Source: Roseovarius sp.
Lineage (GTDB): Bacteria > Pseudomonadota > Alphaproteobacteria > Rhodobacterales > Rhodobacteraceae
Direction: 5' to 3'
Assembly: GCF_030373445.1 (NCBI RefSeq)
Contig: NZ_JAUCYU010000002.1
Span: forward strand, 434,001 to 498,000
Length of the DNA stretch: 64,000 nucleotides
A program made the position numbers and the translations under genes. Shown here piece by piece: positions 30,686-38,737 of this stretch. Under the pieces are notes generated by a model. It searched no databases. It saw only the letters and a list, made by a program, of their open reading frames with translations, and was not told the origin of the DNA. The first letter of the stretch is position 1. Each line of letters opens with the position of its first letter.

Positions 30686-30728
30686 CACCCCCATGCGTGC
30701 GCCAGCCTTTATCGAATCAATGGGGGTG
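30686..30728 (-). promoter_or_regulatory. Long inverted repeat in the rhlE-type helicase leader
   Basis: CACCCCCAT (30686-30694) is the exact complement of ATGGGGGTG (30720-30728), with two further pairs outside and a 25-base loop that itself has CGCAC/GTGCG complementarity. It is 81 bases upstream of the helicase ATG on the minus strand. It could be an mRNA structure that the helicase itself or temperature affects. Confidence 0.4.
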
Positions 30729-30772
30729 TGGTCAATGCAAGCTTGGCCGAAAGGGACGGTAGCGTACCGGAT

Positions 30773-30790
30773 TCACACAGGTTTGTGTGA
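30773..30790. promoter_or_regulatory. Short palindrome in the helicase-glycosyltransferase gap
   Basis: TCACACA and TGTGTGA are perfect inverted arms around GGTT. It lies between the end of the glycosyltransferase gene and the helicase leader. No T-tract follows in either direction, so an operator is more likely than a terminator. Confidence 0.35.
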
Positions 30791-30811
30791 TTGTTCGCGC
30801 CTTTGCAACAA

Positions 30812-31777
30812 TCAGACGGCCTCGGGGAAGTGTTTCCGGCGCTTGGCGTCGAGATCGAGGCGGACGGCATAGAGCTGGCCGTGGCGGTCGAGCCGGGCGC
30901 GCAGCTCGGGCGTGGCGGTGCAGACCTCGCGGTAGAAGGCGCGGAGCGCGGGTTCGCCGCCGTCCTCTTCCAGCATCGAGAAAAGCTGGTTCATGGTGAG
31001 GGCCACGCCGTCGGGCATTGGCGCGGCGCGAAGGCTTTCGCGGTAGCTGCCCTGGGCCATGCGGAAACGGAAGGTCTCCTGCCAGTGGGCCCAGCTATGG
31101 GCGTGGAGGTGGACGAGAGGCGTGTCGTCGAGCGGGGCGGGGTCGGGGTCCTGCTGGCGGTCGAAGAAGGCGTTGTGGATGCGCAGGGACACGCCGTCGA
31201 GCCCGGTGCGGGCGAAGACCTTGCCGGCGACGTGGCTTAGGAAACCGCCGTTCAGGTGTTCGCCGTAGGTGGGGTAGATCTCGTTGGTCTGGGCGCGGCG
31301 GGGGCCTTGCTGGCGGGCGTGGCCCTTGCACCAGAGCTGGCCGTCGGGTGGCGGGTCGTCGGGGTCGGGGGCGAGCGCCTCTATGGGTCGGACGCGGGCG
31401 CTGCGGGTGTCGGGCGGCAGGGCGGCGAGCTGTTCGGGCAGGGGCGTGGCGGGCCAGAGGAACTCGTCGACGTCGATATGGGCGAGCCAGTCGACCTGGG
31501 GGCGGCGGTTGTAGCAATGGGTGGCGTTGGCCGTCTGGCGGGGCTGGTGAGCATCGGGGCGGCCCTTGCCGCGGCGGCGCCAGTAGGCGTCATCGGTGAC
31601 GGTGACGCGGCATTTCGGGTGGGCGGAGAGGTGGGCGCGGGCCTGGGGGTTGTCCTCGTCGAGGTAGAGATGCACCCGGTGGGCGCCCAGGTCGAGGTGA
31701 TGGGCGGCGAAGTTCAGGATGTCGGTGGCCGGGGCCTTGATGGTCGAGACCACGCCCCAGGTGGGAAGGCTGCTCAT
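30812..31777 (-). CDS. Glycosyltransferase, family 2/92-like
   Basis: A 321-residue protein. It opens with VVSTIKAPATDILNFAAHHL, like enzymes that start a glycosyltransferase-A fold; HVDEF-type metal motif is present as HIDVDEFLWP near residue 121. NGGFLSHVAGKVFARTG and RIHNAF follow. This pattern is common in Rhodobacteraceae proteins annotated as family 2 or family 92 glycosyltransferases. No signal peptide. The sugar donor and acceptor are unknown. It stands without clear operon partners. Confidence 0.75.
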   Translation of the reverse strand: MSSLPTWGVVSTIKAPATDILNFAAHHLDLGAHRVHLYLDEDNPQARAHLSAHPKCRVTVTDDAYWRRRGKGRPDAHQPRQTANATHCYNRRPQVDWLAHIDVDEFLWPATPLPEQLAALPPDTRSARVRPIEALAPDPDDPPPDGQLWCKGHARQQGPRRAQTNEIYPTYGEHLNGGFLSHVAGKVFARTGLDGVSLRIHNAFFDRQQDPDPAPLDDTPLVHLHAHSWAHWQETFRFRMAQGSYRESLRAAPMPDGVALTMNQLFSMLEEDGGEPALRAFYREVCTATPELRARLDRHGQLYAVRLDLDAKRRKHFPEAV

Positions 31778-31843
31778 GGGGAGACAATGCGGTGTGGCGG
31801 GGGTGGGCGCAAGGGGGAGGTGTTGCGCGCGCGGCGGGCGTGG

Positions 31844-31878
31844 GATGCCTCCGGCGGGAGTATTTGGGGAAAGATGAA
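31844..31878 (+). repeat. Dispersed intergenic repeat, second copy
   Basis: GATGCCTCCGGCGGGAG, then TATTTGGGGAAAGATGAA. It matches the element at 25256-25290 apart from a few bases. It lies between the starts of the glycosyltransferase and the end of prfC, both on the minus strand. Confidence 0.6.
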
Positions 31879-31898
31879 AGGCCGGGGTGCGAGGGACC

Positions 31899-33506
31899 TC
31901 AGCCCATCATTTCCTTTGTGGCAGAAAGGGTTACGTCGGGATAGTCGCGTTCGATACGGTCGATGTCCCATTGCAGGCGGGTGAGGTAGACCACGTCGCC
32001 GTCATGGTCATGGGCGATGTGCTGTTTGTTAACGGCCATAAACTTTTCGACGGCGTTTTTCTCCCCCGTGACCCAGCGGGCGGAGGTGAATTGCGAGGCT
32101 TCGAAGCGCACGGGCAGGCCATACTCGAGCTCGATCCGGGAGCCGAGCACCTCGAATTGCAGGGCGCCGACGACGCCCACGATGAAGCCCGACCCGAAGG
32201 TGGGTTTGAAAACCTTGGCCGCGCCTTCCTCGGCGAACTGCATGAGCGCCTTTTCGAGGTGCTTGGCCTTCATAGGATCGCCGGCGCGGCAGGATTGCAG
32301 CAGTTCCGGCGCGAACGAGGGGATACCCGTAACACGCAAAGGTTCCCCTTCGGTTAACGTGTCGCCGATGCGCAACTGGCCGTGGTTGGGGATGCCGATG
32401 ATGTCGCCTGCCCAGGCCTCTTCCGCCAGTTCGCGGTCGGAGGCGAGGAAGAGGACGGGGGCGGACACGGTGAGCGGCTTCTTCGAGCGGACATGGGTGA
32501 GCTTCATGCCGCGCTTGAAGTGGCCCGAGGCCATGCGGACGAAGGCCACGCGGTCGCGGTGCTTGGGGTCCATGTTGGCCTGGACCTTGAAGACAAAGCC
32601 GGAAACCTTTGTTTCTTCGGGAGAAATCTGGCGCGGCTCGGCCGATTGCGGCTGCGGTTCGGGGCCATAGGCGCCGATGCCTTCCATCAGTTCCTTGACG
32701 CCGAAGGAGTTGATGGCGGAGCCGAACCAGATGGGCGTCATGTGCCCTTCGAGAACCGACTGGGGGTTCAGCGTGGGCAGGAGTTCGCGGGCCATCTCGA
32801 CCTCCTCGCGGAGCTGGTCGACGAGGTGATCGGGCACGTGCTGGGCGAGCTTGGGGTCGTCCAGCCCCTTGATTTCAATGGTTTCCGCGACCTTGTTGCG
32901 GTCGGCGCGGTCCATCAGCTCGAGCCGGTCGTTGAGCAGGTCGTAGCAGCCGACGAAATCGCGGCCCACGCCGATGGGCCAACTGGCCGGGGTCACGTCG
33001 ATGGCCAGGTTTTCCTGGATTTCGTCAATGATTTCAAACGTGTCCCGGCTCTCGCGGTCCATCTTGTTGCAGAAGGTCAGGATCGGCAGGTCGCGCAGGC
33101 GGCAAACCTCGAAAAGCTTGCGGGTCTGGCTTTCGACGCCCTTGGCGCCGTCGATTACCATGATCGCCGCGTCGACCGCGGTGAGGGTGCGATAGGTATC
33201 TTCGGAGAAGTCGGAGTGGCCGGGCGTGTCGACAAGATTGAAGCGGAAGTGCTTGAAATCGAACGACATTGCCGAGGCGGAGACGGAGATGCCGCGATCC
33301 TTCTCCATTTGCATGTAATCGGAGCGGGTGCGCCGTGCCTCGCCCTTGGCGCGGACCTGTCCGGCCATCTGGATGGCGCCGCCGAAAAGCAGGAACTTCT
33401 CGGTCAGGGTGGTCTTGCCGGCGTCGGGGTGCGAGATGATCGCGAAAGTGCGCCGGCGGGCGATTTCGGCGGGCAATTCCGGGCGGTTATGAGAGGCGTC
33501 TGGCAT
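31899..33506 (-). CDS. prfC: Peptide chain release factor 3
   Basis: A 535-residue translational GTPase that recycles RF1 and RF2. The G motifs are visible: SHPDAGKTTLTEK (G1), DTPGHSDFSED (G3) and TFCNKMDRE (G4). The class-specific DPKHRDRVAFVRM and FGSGFIVGVVGALQFEV segments in the C-terminal part confirm RF3 over EF-G. I chose the start at MPDASHN; the open frame runs 12 codons further to 33542. A tandem 11-bp repeat lies just upstream. Confidence 0.95.
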   Translation of the reverse strand: MPDASHNRPELPAEIARRRTFAIISHPDAGKTTLTEKFLLFGGAIQMAGQVRAKGEARRTRSDYMQMEKDRGISVSASAMSFDFKHFRFNLVDTPGHSDFSEDTYRTLTAVDAAIMVIDGAKGVESQTRKLFEVCRLRDLPILTFCNKMDRESRDTFEIIDEIQENLAIDVTPASWPIGVGRDFVGCYDLLNDRLELMDRADRNKVAETIEIKGLDDPKLAQHVPDHLVDQLREEVEMARELLPTLNPQSVLEGHMTPIWFGSAINSFGVKELMEGIGAYGPEPQPQSAEPRQISPEETKVSGFVFKVQANMDPKHRDRVAFVRMASGHFKRGMKLTHVRSKKPLTVSAPVLFLASDRELAEEAWAGDIIGIPNHGQLRIGDTLTEGEPLRVTGIPSFAPELLQSCRAGDPMKAKHLEKALMQFAEEGAAKVFKPTFGSGFIVGVVGALQFEVLGSRIELEYGLPVRFEASQFTSARWVTGEKNAVEKFMAVNKQHIAHDHDGDVVYLTRLQWDIDRIERDYPDVTLSATKEMMG

Positions 33507-33549
33507 GTGCGGGCATATAGAGAGGTGCGGCGAACGGCGCAAGCTGGCA

Positions 33550-33590
33550 CGTCGGTATCACGTCGGTATTTTGTCGGTATTGCGTCGGTG
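33550..33590. repeat. 11-bp tandem repeat, first array
   Basis: Three full units and a partial unit of the pattern CGTCGGTATNN (CGTCGGTATCA, CGTCGGTATTT, TGTCGGTATTG, CGTCGGTG). A second array with the same unit order and the same ending is at 49174-49214. Each lies upstream of a minus-strand gene (prfC and pqiA-like). Confidence 0.75.
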
Positions 33591-33663
33591 CGGCAGCGGG
33601 GGGTGACGGTTGTCAAAGGGTGGCCGGGCTTTACGTGGAGGGAGGTAACCGAAAGGAGGACCC

Positions 33664-33915
33664 ATGGCTTCCAAGAGCCGAAACCCGAATTTCGCGCGTC
33701 CCGACCGGGACGACGACCCCGCGACCCCGGTGCCGGAGCGGGAGCAGGGCGAAACCGCCAAAACGAGCAACCCGGTGAAGGCGAAGGACGCCTTCGGCAA
33801 GCCGCGCAACGAGACGCAGTGGACGCGGGAATCGATCAGCGCGCATAACGCCAAACCGGCGCTGGAGACGGATGGCAAGACCGCCAAAGAGCAGGCGCGG
33901 AAGTTCCGCGGCTGA
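33664..33915 (+). CDS. Small hydrophilic protein of unknown function
   Basis: An 83-residue protein without hydrophobic segments, rich in Lys, Asp, Pro and Thr, with no cysteine. It is probably disordered. AAAGGAGG, a very strong ribosome binding site, precedes the ATG, which supports a real gene. Its end is four bases from the end of the Hint-domain gene on the other strand. No family recognised. Confidence 0.55.
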   Translation: MASKSRNPNFARPDRDDDPATPVPEREQGETAKTSNPVKAKDAFGKPRNETQWTRESISAHNAKPALETDGKTAKEQARKFRG

Positions 33916-33918
33916 GGT

Positions 33919-34932
33919 TCAGCGCGTGGAGGCGCGCTTGAGCAGGCTGGCGGCGTCGGGGTGTTTCAGAAGCGCCTCGCTGACCTCGTATTCGAGATGG
34001 CGGCGGCCGGAATGGCCGGCGAGCCCCTCGTCGAGCGTACGGGTGAGCTCGGCGGGCAGGGCATCGCGTGTGCGGGTGTCGACGAGGAAGGTTTCCGCGG
34101 CGATGCCTTCGGCGAAGATGATGTGATGCCGGTCGAAGAGCAGCTGGAAATAGTCGACGAAGCCGCCGGACTGGCGGGTCACGGTATCGCCGTTCACGAG
34201 ATGGCGGGCGCGCACCAGCACCTCGTGCCGGCCGGCGCCGAGCGCGTCGAAGCGCTGGTAGATGAAGAGCCGGTGATCGGGGCTGACGAGCAGGTCGTTC
34301 TCGTTATGCAGTGTGCCGGCCTTGATGCGGATCGGGGCGAACTCGCCCACGGCGCGGACGGTCGACTGGCCGATCCAGCGCACCGCCTGGGGCCCGTCGT
34401 CGCGGGTGAGGACGATATCACCGATCTCGAGCTGTTCGATGGGCTTCTGGGCGCCGGAGGCCATGGTGATATGGGTGCCGCGCGAGAAGGAGACGCAGGC
34501 GACCTGGGCGAATTTCTGGCGAGCGGTGTCGCGGTCGATGCCGACGAGGGAATAGCCCATGCGCGGCGTGAGCTGCGCCAGCGGCAGGGCGTAGACATTG
34601 TCGACATTGCCCTGGTCGTCGACCTCGACCAGCACCAGCAGGTCGGCCGTTTGGCCGGTGGAGGACATCATGGTGAGGCTGCTGTCGAGGTAGAGCGTGG
34701 CGCCGGGGCGGCCGAGCGCGGTGTCGGGCGAGATGGTGAAGGTGCCGTTCTCGGCCGGGGTGATGGACAGGCGGCGCAGGCGGGCGTTGAGGCGGAGCTC
34801 ATACGTGTCGTCGAGGTCGAGCTCCATCGCGAAGGAGAGCGGATCGCCGAGATTGGCGCCGCTGACGACCGTCAGGTCTGCGGCCTGGAAGACCGGAATG
34901 GATTGCGCGGCGTTCTGGGCGGGTGTCTTCAT
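33919..34932 (-). CDS. Hint (hedgehog/intein) domain protein
   Basis: A 337-residue protein. The N-terminal 140 residues are a beta-rich domain of unknown type. From residue 146 the Hint fold is evident: CVSFSRGTHITM with the start cysteine, IEQLEIGDIVLTRDDGPQAV (split IEQLEIGDIV / LTRDDG), VRWIGQ, SPDHRLFI and VDYFQLLFDRHHIIFAEG. Such Hint proteins are abundant in Rhodobacterales and may self-process like hedgehog proteins; no signal peptide is seen, so export by a type I system is possible. The substrate and role are not known. Confidence 0.85.
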   Translation of the reverse strand: MKTPAQNAAQSIPVFQAADLTVVSGANLGDPLSFAMELDLDDTYELRLNARLRRLSITPAENGTFTISPDTALGRPGATLYLDSSLTMMSSTGQTADLLVLVEVDDQGNVDNVYALPLAQLTPRMGYSLVGIDRDTARQKFAQVACVSFSRGTHITMASGAQKPIEQLEIGDIVLTRDDGPQAVRWIGQSTVRAVGEFAPIRIKAGTLHNENDLLVSPDHRLFIYQRFDALGAGRHEVLVRARHLVNGDTVTRQSGGFVDYFQLLFDRHHIIFAEGIAAETFLVDTRTRDALPAELTRTLDEGLAGHSGRRHLEYEVSEALLKHPDAASLLKRASTR

Positions 34933-35096
34933 TTATCTGTCAGTCATGCTTGGAATGTCGGAGCGTCCCCCCAGGGGCGCACGGGGCGTTGTCTAGCTGG
35001 GCTTTGTGGCAGCAAGTGGCCGAATCCCCGGTGTTTTGCTGGCAAAGCGGGCACAAGCAGTGGTACGCCTTTCGGCAGGGAAATGGGAGAGTTTTG

Positions 35097-35876
35097 ATGG
35101 ACCTTGGTATACGTGGAAAACGGGCGCTGGTCTGTGCGTCGTCGAAGGGGCTGGGGCTGGGCTGTGCGCGGGCGCTGGCGGAGGCCGGATGCGACCTGGT
35201 GATGAATGCGCGGGGCGCCGAGGCGCTGGAAGAGGCGGCGGCGCGGATCCGCGAGGAGTTCGGGGTCGGTGTCAAGACCGTGGCGGCGGATGTCACGACC
35301 GAGGCCGGGCAGGCGCAGGTGCTGGAGGCCGCGGGCGATGTGGATATCCTTGTGACCAATGCCGGGGGCCCGCCGCCGGGAAGCTGGCAGGACTGGGAGC
35401 GGGAGGATTTCATCAAGGCGCTGGATGCCAACATGCTTACGCCGATCGCGCTGATGAAGGCGCTGTTGCCAGGGATGATGGAGCGCGGCTGGGGCCGGGT
35501 GGTGAACATCACCTCGCAATCGGTCAAGGCGCCGATCGCGGTGCTGGGTTTGAGCAATTCGGCACGGGCCGGGCTGACCGGATACGTCGCCGGGACGGCA
35601 CGGCAGGTTGCGGGAAAAGGCGTGAATATCAATAACCTGCTGCCCGGTATTCATGCGACGGACCGGGCCGATTCGCTGGACAAGGGCGTGGCAGACAGCC
35701 AGGGCATCACGATGGACGAGGCGCGGGCGCAGAGATATGCCACGCTGCCCGCCGGGCGGTACGGCACGAAGGAGGAGTTCGGCGCGGCCTGTGCATTCCT
35801 GTGCAGCCAGCATGCGGGGTTCATCGTCGGGCAGAACATCCTGCTGGATGGCGGCGGCGTGAACGCGACGCTGTGA
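35097..35876 (+). CDS. SDR-family protein with altered catalytic residues
   Basis: A 259-residue Rossmann-fold protein of the short-chain dehydrogenase/reductase type. The cofactor loop is ASSKGLGLG (residues 14-22) and NAG is at 88-90. The catalytic Ser is present (ITS, S140), but the Tyr-x-x-x-Lys pair is replaced by Ser153 and Arg157 (LSNSARAGL). The C-terminus is complete (GQNILLDGGGVNATL). This replacement is seen in a subfamily annotated as 3-oxoacyl-ACP reductases as I recall. Whether it reduces a substrate is open. The ATG at 35097 is preceded by GGGAGAG. Confidence 0.82.
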   Translation: MDLGIRGKRALVCASSKGLGLGCARALAEAGCDLVMNARGAEALEEAAARIREEFGVGVKTVAADVTTEAGQAQVLEAAGDVDILVTNAGGPPPGSWQDWEREDFIKALDANMLTPIALMKALLPGMMERGWGRVVNITSQSVKAPIAVLGLSNSARAGLTGYVAGTARQVAGKGVNINNLLPGIHATDRADSLDKGVADSQGITMDEARAQRYATLPAGRYGTKEEFGAACAFLCSQHAGFIVGQNILLDGGGVNATL

Positions 35877-35895
35877 GGGGCTGACCGGGTTGGGC

Positions 35896-36693
35896 ATGGG
35901 GTTCGGGGTTTTCGACGGCAGGGCCGGGAGCCGGGTGGCGGCGGACGTGGTGTTCGGCCATGCGCCGCTGGGCGGGCAGGAGGTAGCGCTGCGGGCGTCG
36001 GTCTACCTGCCGAAGCCGGGCGGGCGGCCGCCGCCCTTGCTGGTGTGGATCCATGGCGGCGGGTTCCGCGACGGGAGCCACGACCAGTTGCAGATCCGGC
36101 GGCTGGCGCGGCAGTTGACCATCGAGGGGTTCGCGCTGGCGACGCCGGAGTATCGGCTGGGGGCCGAGGCGGCGGACCTTTCGGTGCAGACGCGGGCGCG
36201 GCTCGAGGCGTTGGAGGCTGTGCCGGCGGCGGGTGAGCCGTGGATGGCGGGCGCGAGCGCGATCGCGGCGACGGAGGATGTGGCGCGGTTCCTGGGCTGG
36301 CTTGAGGAGCAGAGGGGAGAGCTGGGCTTTGCCGGGCGGCCGGTGCTGGGCGGCAGCGGGGCGGGGGCGGTGACGGCGTTCAACGCCGCCTACCTGGCGC
36401 CGTTCCTCGGGCTGGAGCGGCCGGAGCCCGGGGGAATCCTCAGTTATTCCGGGGGGTTCGCGTGGCCGGAGCTGTATGAGCCGGGGAAGTACCCCGTCTT
36501 TGCCCTGCACAGCCCGTTCGATGACACGCTCGGCATCGGCCCGGTCCGGGCGCTGTCGCAGATGGACCCGGCCTTGGAACTGATCGAGGCGTGGGAGCAG
36601 GAGCACGGTCTTCTGCGGGTGCATCCGCAGGAGACCAAGCCCGTCACCTTCGGGCGCATCCGGGCGATGCTGGAGGCCTGGGCGGCCGCGTGA
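35896..36693 (+). CDS. Alpha/beta hydrolase, HSL-type
   Basis: A 265-residue esterase/lipase-like protein. The oxyanion motif HGGGF (about residues 50-54) and the nucleophile elbow GGSGAG (about 155-160) are clear; an Asp (SPFDDTLG) and a late His supply the other catalytic residues. An in-frame TTG two codons earlier is the alternative start. It follows the SDR protein by 19 bases and is probably in one unit with it. Substrate unknown. Confidence 0.78.
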   Translation: MGFGVFDGRAGSRVAADVVFGHAPLGGQEVALRASVYLPKPGGRPPPLLVWIHGGGFRDGSHDQLQIRRLARQLTIEGFALATPEYRLGAEAADLSVQTRARLEALEAVPAAGEPWMAGASAIAATEDVARFLGWLEEQRGELGFAGRPVLGGSGAGAVTAFNAAYLAPFLGLERPEPGGILSYSGGFAWPELYEPGKYPVFALHSPFDDTLGIGPVRALSQMDPALELIEAWEQEHGLLRVHPQETKPVTFGRIRAMLEAWAAA

Positions 36694-36870
36694 AGCGGGG
36701 CGGGCAGCGTCCTATCGTCTCAGCCGCGGGGCCAACGGGCGCCGAAGCCGCCAAAAAACAGTGCGCGAGGGCCCATTGGTGCTTTCATCCTCCCGCGCGA
36801 AGGCTTAGATACGGTTGACGAAATTGCGAGGGTCGCGCAGAAAAGTGGCCCGAGCTATGGGAGAGAAAGC

Positions 36871-37092
36871 ATGCTCAACAATATCGGCCTTCCGGGCCTT
36901 CTTCTGATCGCCGTCGTGGTGCTGGTGCTGTTCGGCCGCGGCAAGATCTCGTCCCTGATGGGGGAGGTGGGCAAGGGCATCACCTCGTTCAAGAAGGGCG
37001 TGTCCGAGGGCAACAAGGAGATCGAGGACGCCAGCAACGAGGCGTCGCACGACCCCGTGACCGAGAACGACAAAGAAAAAGACAAGGTCTGA
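36871..37092 (+). CDS. tatA: Sec-independent protein translocase subunit TatA
   Basis: A 73-residue subunit that forms the protein-conducting assembly of the twin-arginine export system. One N-terminal transmembrane helix (residues 6-21) is followed by FGRGK and an amphipathic helix, then an acidic/basic tail, as in the family. GGGAGAGAAAGC precedes the ATG. tatB and tatC follow directly. Confidence 0.95.
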   Translation: MLNNIGLPGLLLIAVVVLVLFGRGKISSLMGEVGKGITSFKKGVSEGNKEIEDASNEASHDPVTENDKEKDKV

Positions 37093-37100
37093 TCCCTTAA

Positions 37101-37814
37101 ATGTTCGATCTTGGCTGGACCGAGCTTCTGCTCATCGGCATCGTGGCGCTGATCGTGGTGGGCCCGAAGGACCTGCCCGGGATGTTCCGGACGGTGGGCA
37201 ATTTCGTCGGCAAGGCCAAGCGCATGGCGCGCGACTTCTCGAAGGCGATGAACGATGCCGCCGACGAGGCCGGGGTGAGCGACGTGAAACGCTCGCTCAA
37301 TGCCGCGTCCAACCCGATGAAATCGGCGATGGACGAGGTGAAGAAATCGACCGACAGCTTCACGTCCAAGACCATGGCTGGCCCCAAGAAGGCCGAGCTT
37401 GACCCGGAACGGGCCGAGCAGGCCGAGAAGATCCGCGAACGCGCCGGCAAGATGGCCCAGGAGCGCATGGATCGCGAGGCGGCCGAGGCCGCCGCGAAGG
37501 AGGCCGACACGGCGTCTGGCGGCGCGGTCGCGAAGGCCGGGGAGAAGACCAAGCCGGCCGGGACGAAGACGGCGGCGAAGGCGACCACGGCGAAATCCGG
37601 CACGGCGATAACGGCTGCGAAAACCGCCTCTTCGGCCAAGACCACGGCCAAGCCGGCTGCGAAGAAGAGCACGGCAAAGACCGCCGCTGCGTCGAAGGGC
37701 AACGCCAAGTCGACGGGTACACGCAAGACGGCCGCGAAATCCGCCACTAAAACGACCACCAAGACATCGGCCGCGCGCAAGTCCACGGCCCGCAAGACCG
37801 AGGACAAGGCATGA
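37101..37814 (+). CDS. tatB: Sec-independent protein translocase subunit TatB
   Basis: A 237-residue subunit that helps bind twin-arginine signal peptides. The N-terminal part is typical ([20 protein letters not shown], then [14 protein letters not shown]). From residue about 130 there is a long low-complexity tail of Lys, Thr, Ala and Ser, with repeats of KTTAK/KTAAK type. The tail makes it longer than the enteric protein (about 170). The stop overlaps the tatC ATG. Confidence 0.94.
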   Translation: MFDLGWTELLLIGIVALIVVGPKDLPGMFRTVGNFVGKAKRMARDFSKAMNDAADEAGVSDVKRSLNAASNPMKSAMDEVKKSTDSFTSKTMAGPKKAELDPERAEQAEKIRERAGKMAQERMDREAAEAAAKEADTASGGAVAKAGEKTKPAGTKTAAKATTAKSGTAITAAKTASSAKTTAKPAAKKSTAKTAAASKGNAKSTGTRKTAAKSATKTTTKTSAARKSTARKTEDKA

Positions 37815-38737
37815 GCCGTGCCGCCGATGACGACATCGAAGACAGCGCCGCCCCGCTGATCGAGCACCTGGCCGAGCTGCGCACGCGGCTGATCAAATGC
37901 GTGGTAGCCTTCCTCATCGGCATGGTCATCTGTTTCACCGTCGCCACGCCGATCTTCAACTTCCTGACCGCGCCGCTGTGCCAGGTGCTGGCCGAGCGGG
38001 GGCAGAACTGCGACCTGATCTTCATCAAGCCGCAGGAAGGCTTCTTCGTGGCGATCAAGGTGTCGCTGCTGGGTGGCTTCATGCTGTCCTTCCCCTACCT
38101 GGCCAACCAGATGTGGCGCTTCGTGGCGCCCGGGCTCTACCGGTCGGAGAAGGGGGCGTTCCTGCCGTTCCTGCTGGCCTCGCCCTTCATGTTCATCCTG
38201 GGCGCGTCGTTTGCCTTCTACGTGGTGACGCCGCTGGCCTATGACTTCTTCCTGGGCTTCCAGCAATTCGGCGCCGGCGGAGAGGCCGTGCCCGCGGGCG
38301 AGCCGCAGAACCGGCCGGGCCTGTCCGTGGTGTTCCAGGGCTCGGCGCAGGAATACCTGAACCTGACGATCAAGTTCATCGTGGCCTTCGGGCTGTGCTT
38401 CCAGCTGCCGGTTCTGCTGACCCTGATGGGCAAGGCGGGGCTGGTGGGGGCCGAGGGGCTCAAGACCATGCGGAAATACGCGGTGGTCGGCATCCTGGTG
38501 CTGGCCGCGCTGGTGACGCCGCCGGATGTGATCACGCAGGTGATCCTGTTCGTGGTGGTCTACGGGCTTTACGAGATTTCGATCTTCCTTGTGGGCCGGG
38601 TCGAGCGGAAGCGCATCGAGCGGCTCAAGGCCGAGGGGGCGTGGTTCGAAGAGGACGAGGACGAGGACGAGGATATCGACGCGGATGACCCGCTGCTGGC
38701 CGAGTTCGAAGACGAGAATGACGATAGAAAAGCTTGA
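37811..38737 (+). CDS. tatC: Sec-independent protein translocase subunit TatC
   Basis: A 308-residue polytopic subunit (six transmembrane helices) that recognises twin-arginine signals. [15 protein letters not shown] at the start is the family signature, and [17 protein letters not shown] follows. The C-terminal tail is unusually acidic (runs of Glu and Asp from about residue 277), absent from the enteric protein. The end overlaps the HTH-DUF815 frame by 20 bases. Confidence 0.95.
   Translation: MSRAADDDIEDSAAPLIEHLAELRTRLIKCVVAFLIGMVICFTVATPIFNFLTAPLCQVLAERGQNCDLIFIKPQEGFFVAIKVSLLGGFMLSFPYLANQMWRFVAPGLYRSEKGAFLPFLLASPFMFILGASFAFYVVTPLAYDFFLGFQQFGAGGEAVPAGEPQNRPGLSVVFQGSAQEYLNLTIKFIVAFGLCFQLPVLLTLMGKAGLVGAEGLKTMRKYAVVGILVLAALVTPPDVITQVILFVVVYGLYEISIFLVGRVERKRIERLKAEGAWFEEDEDEDEDIDADDPLLAEFEDENDDRKA

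Noticed and set aside
33550..33590. Iterons of a replication origin
   Set aside because: The units are short, only three and a half, and lie beside prfC. No dnaA, repC or parAB genes are near either array, and no AT-rich unwinding stretch follows.
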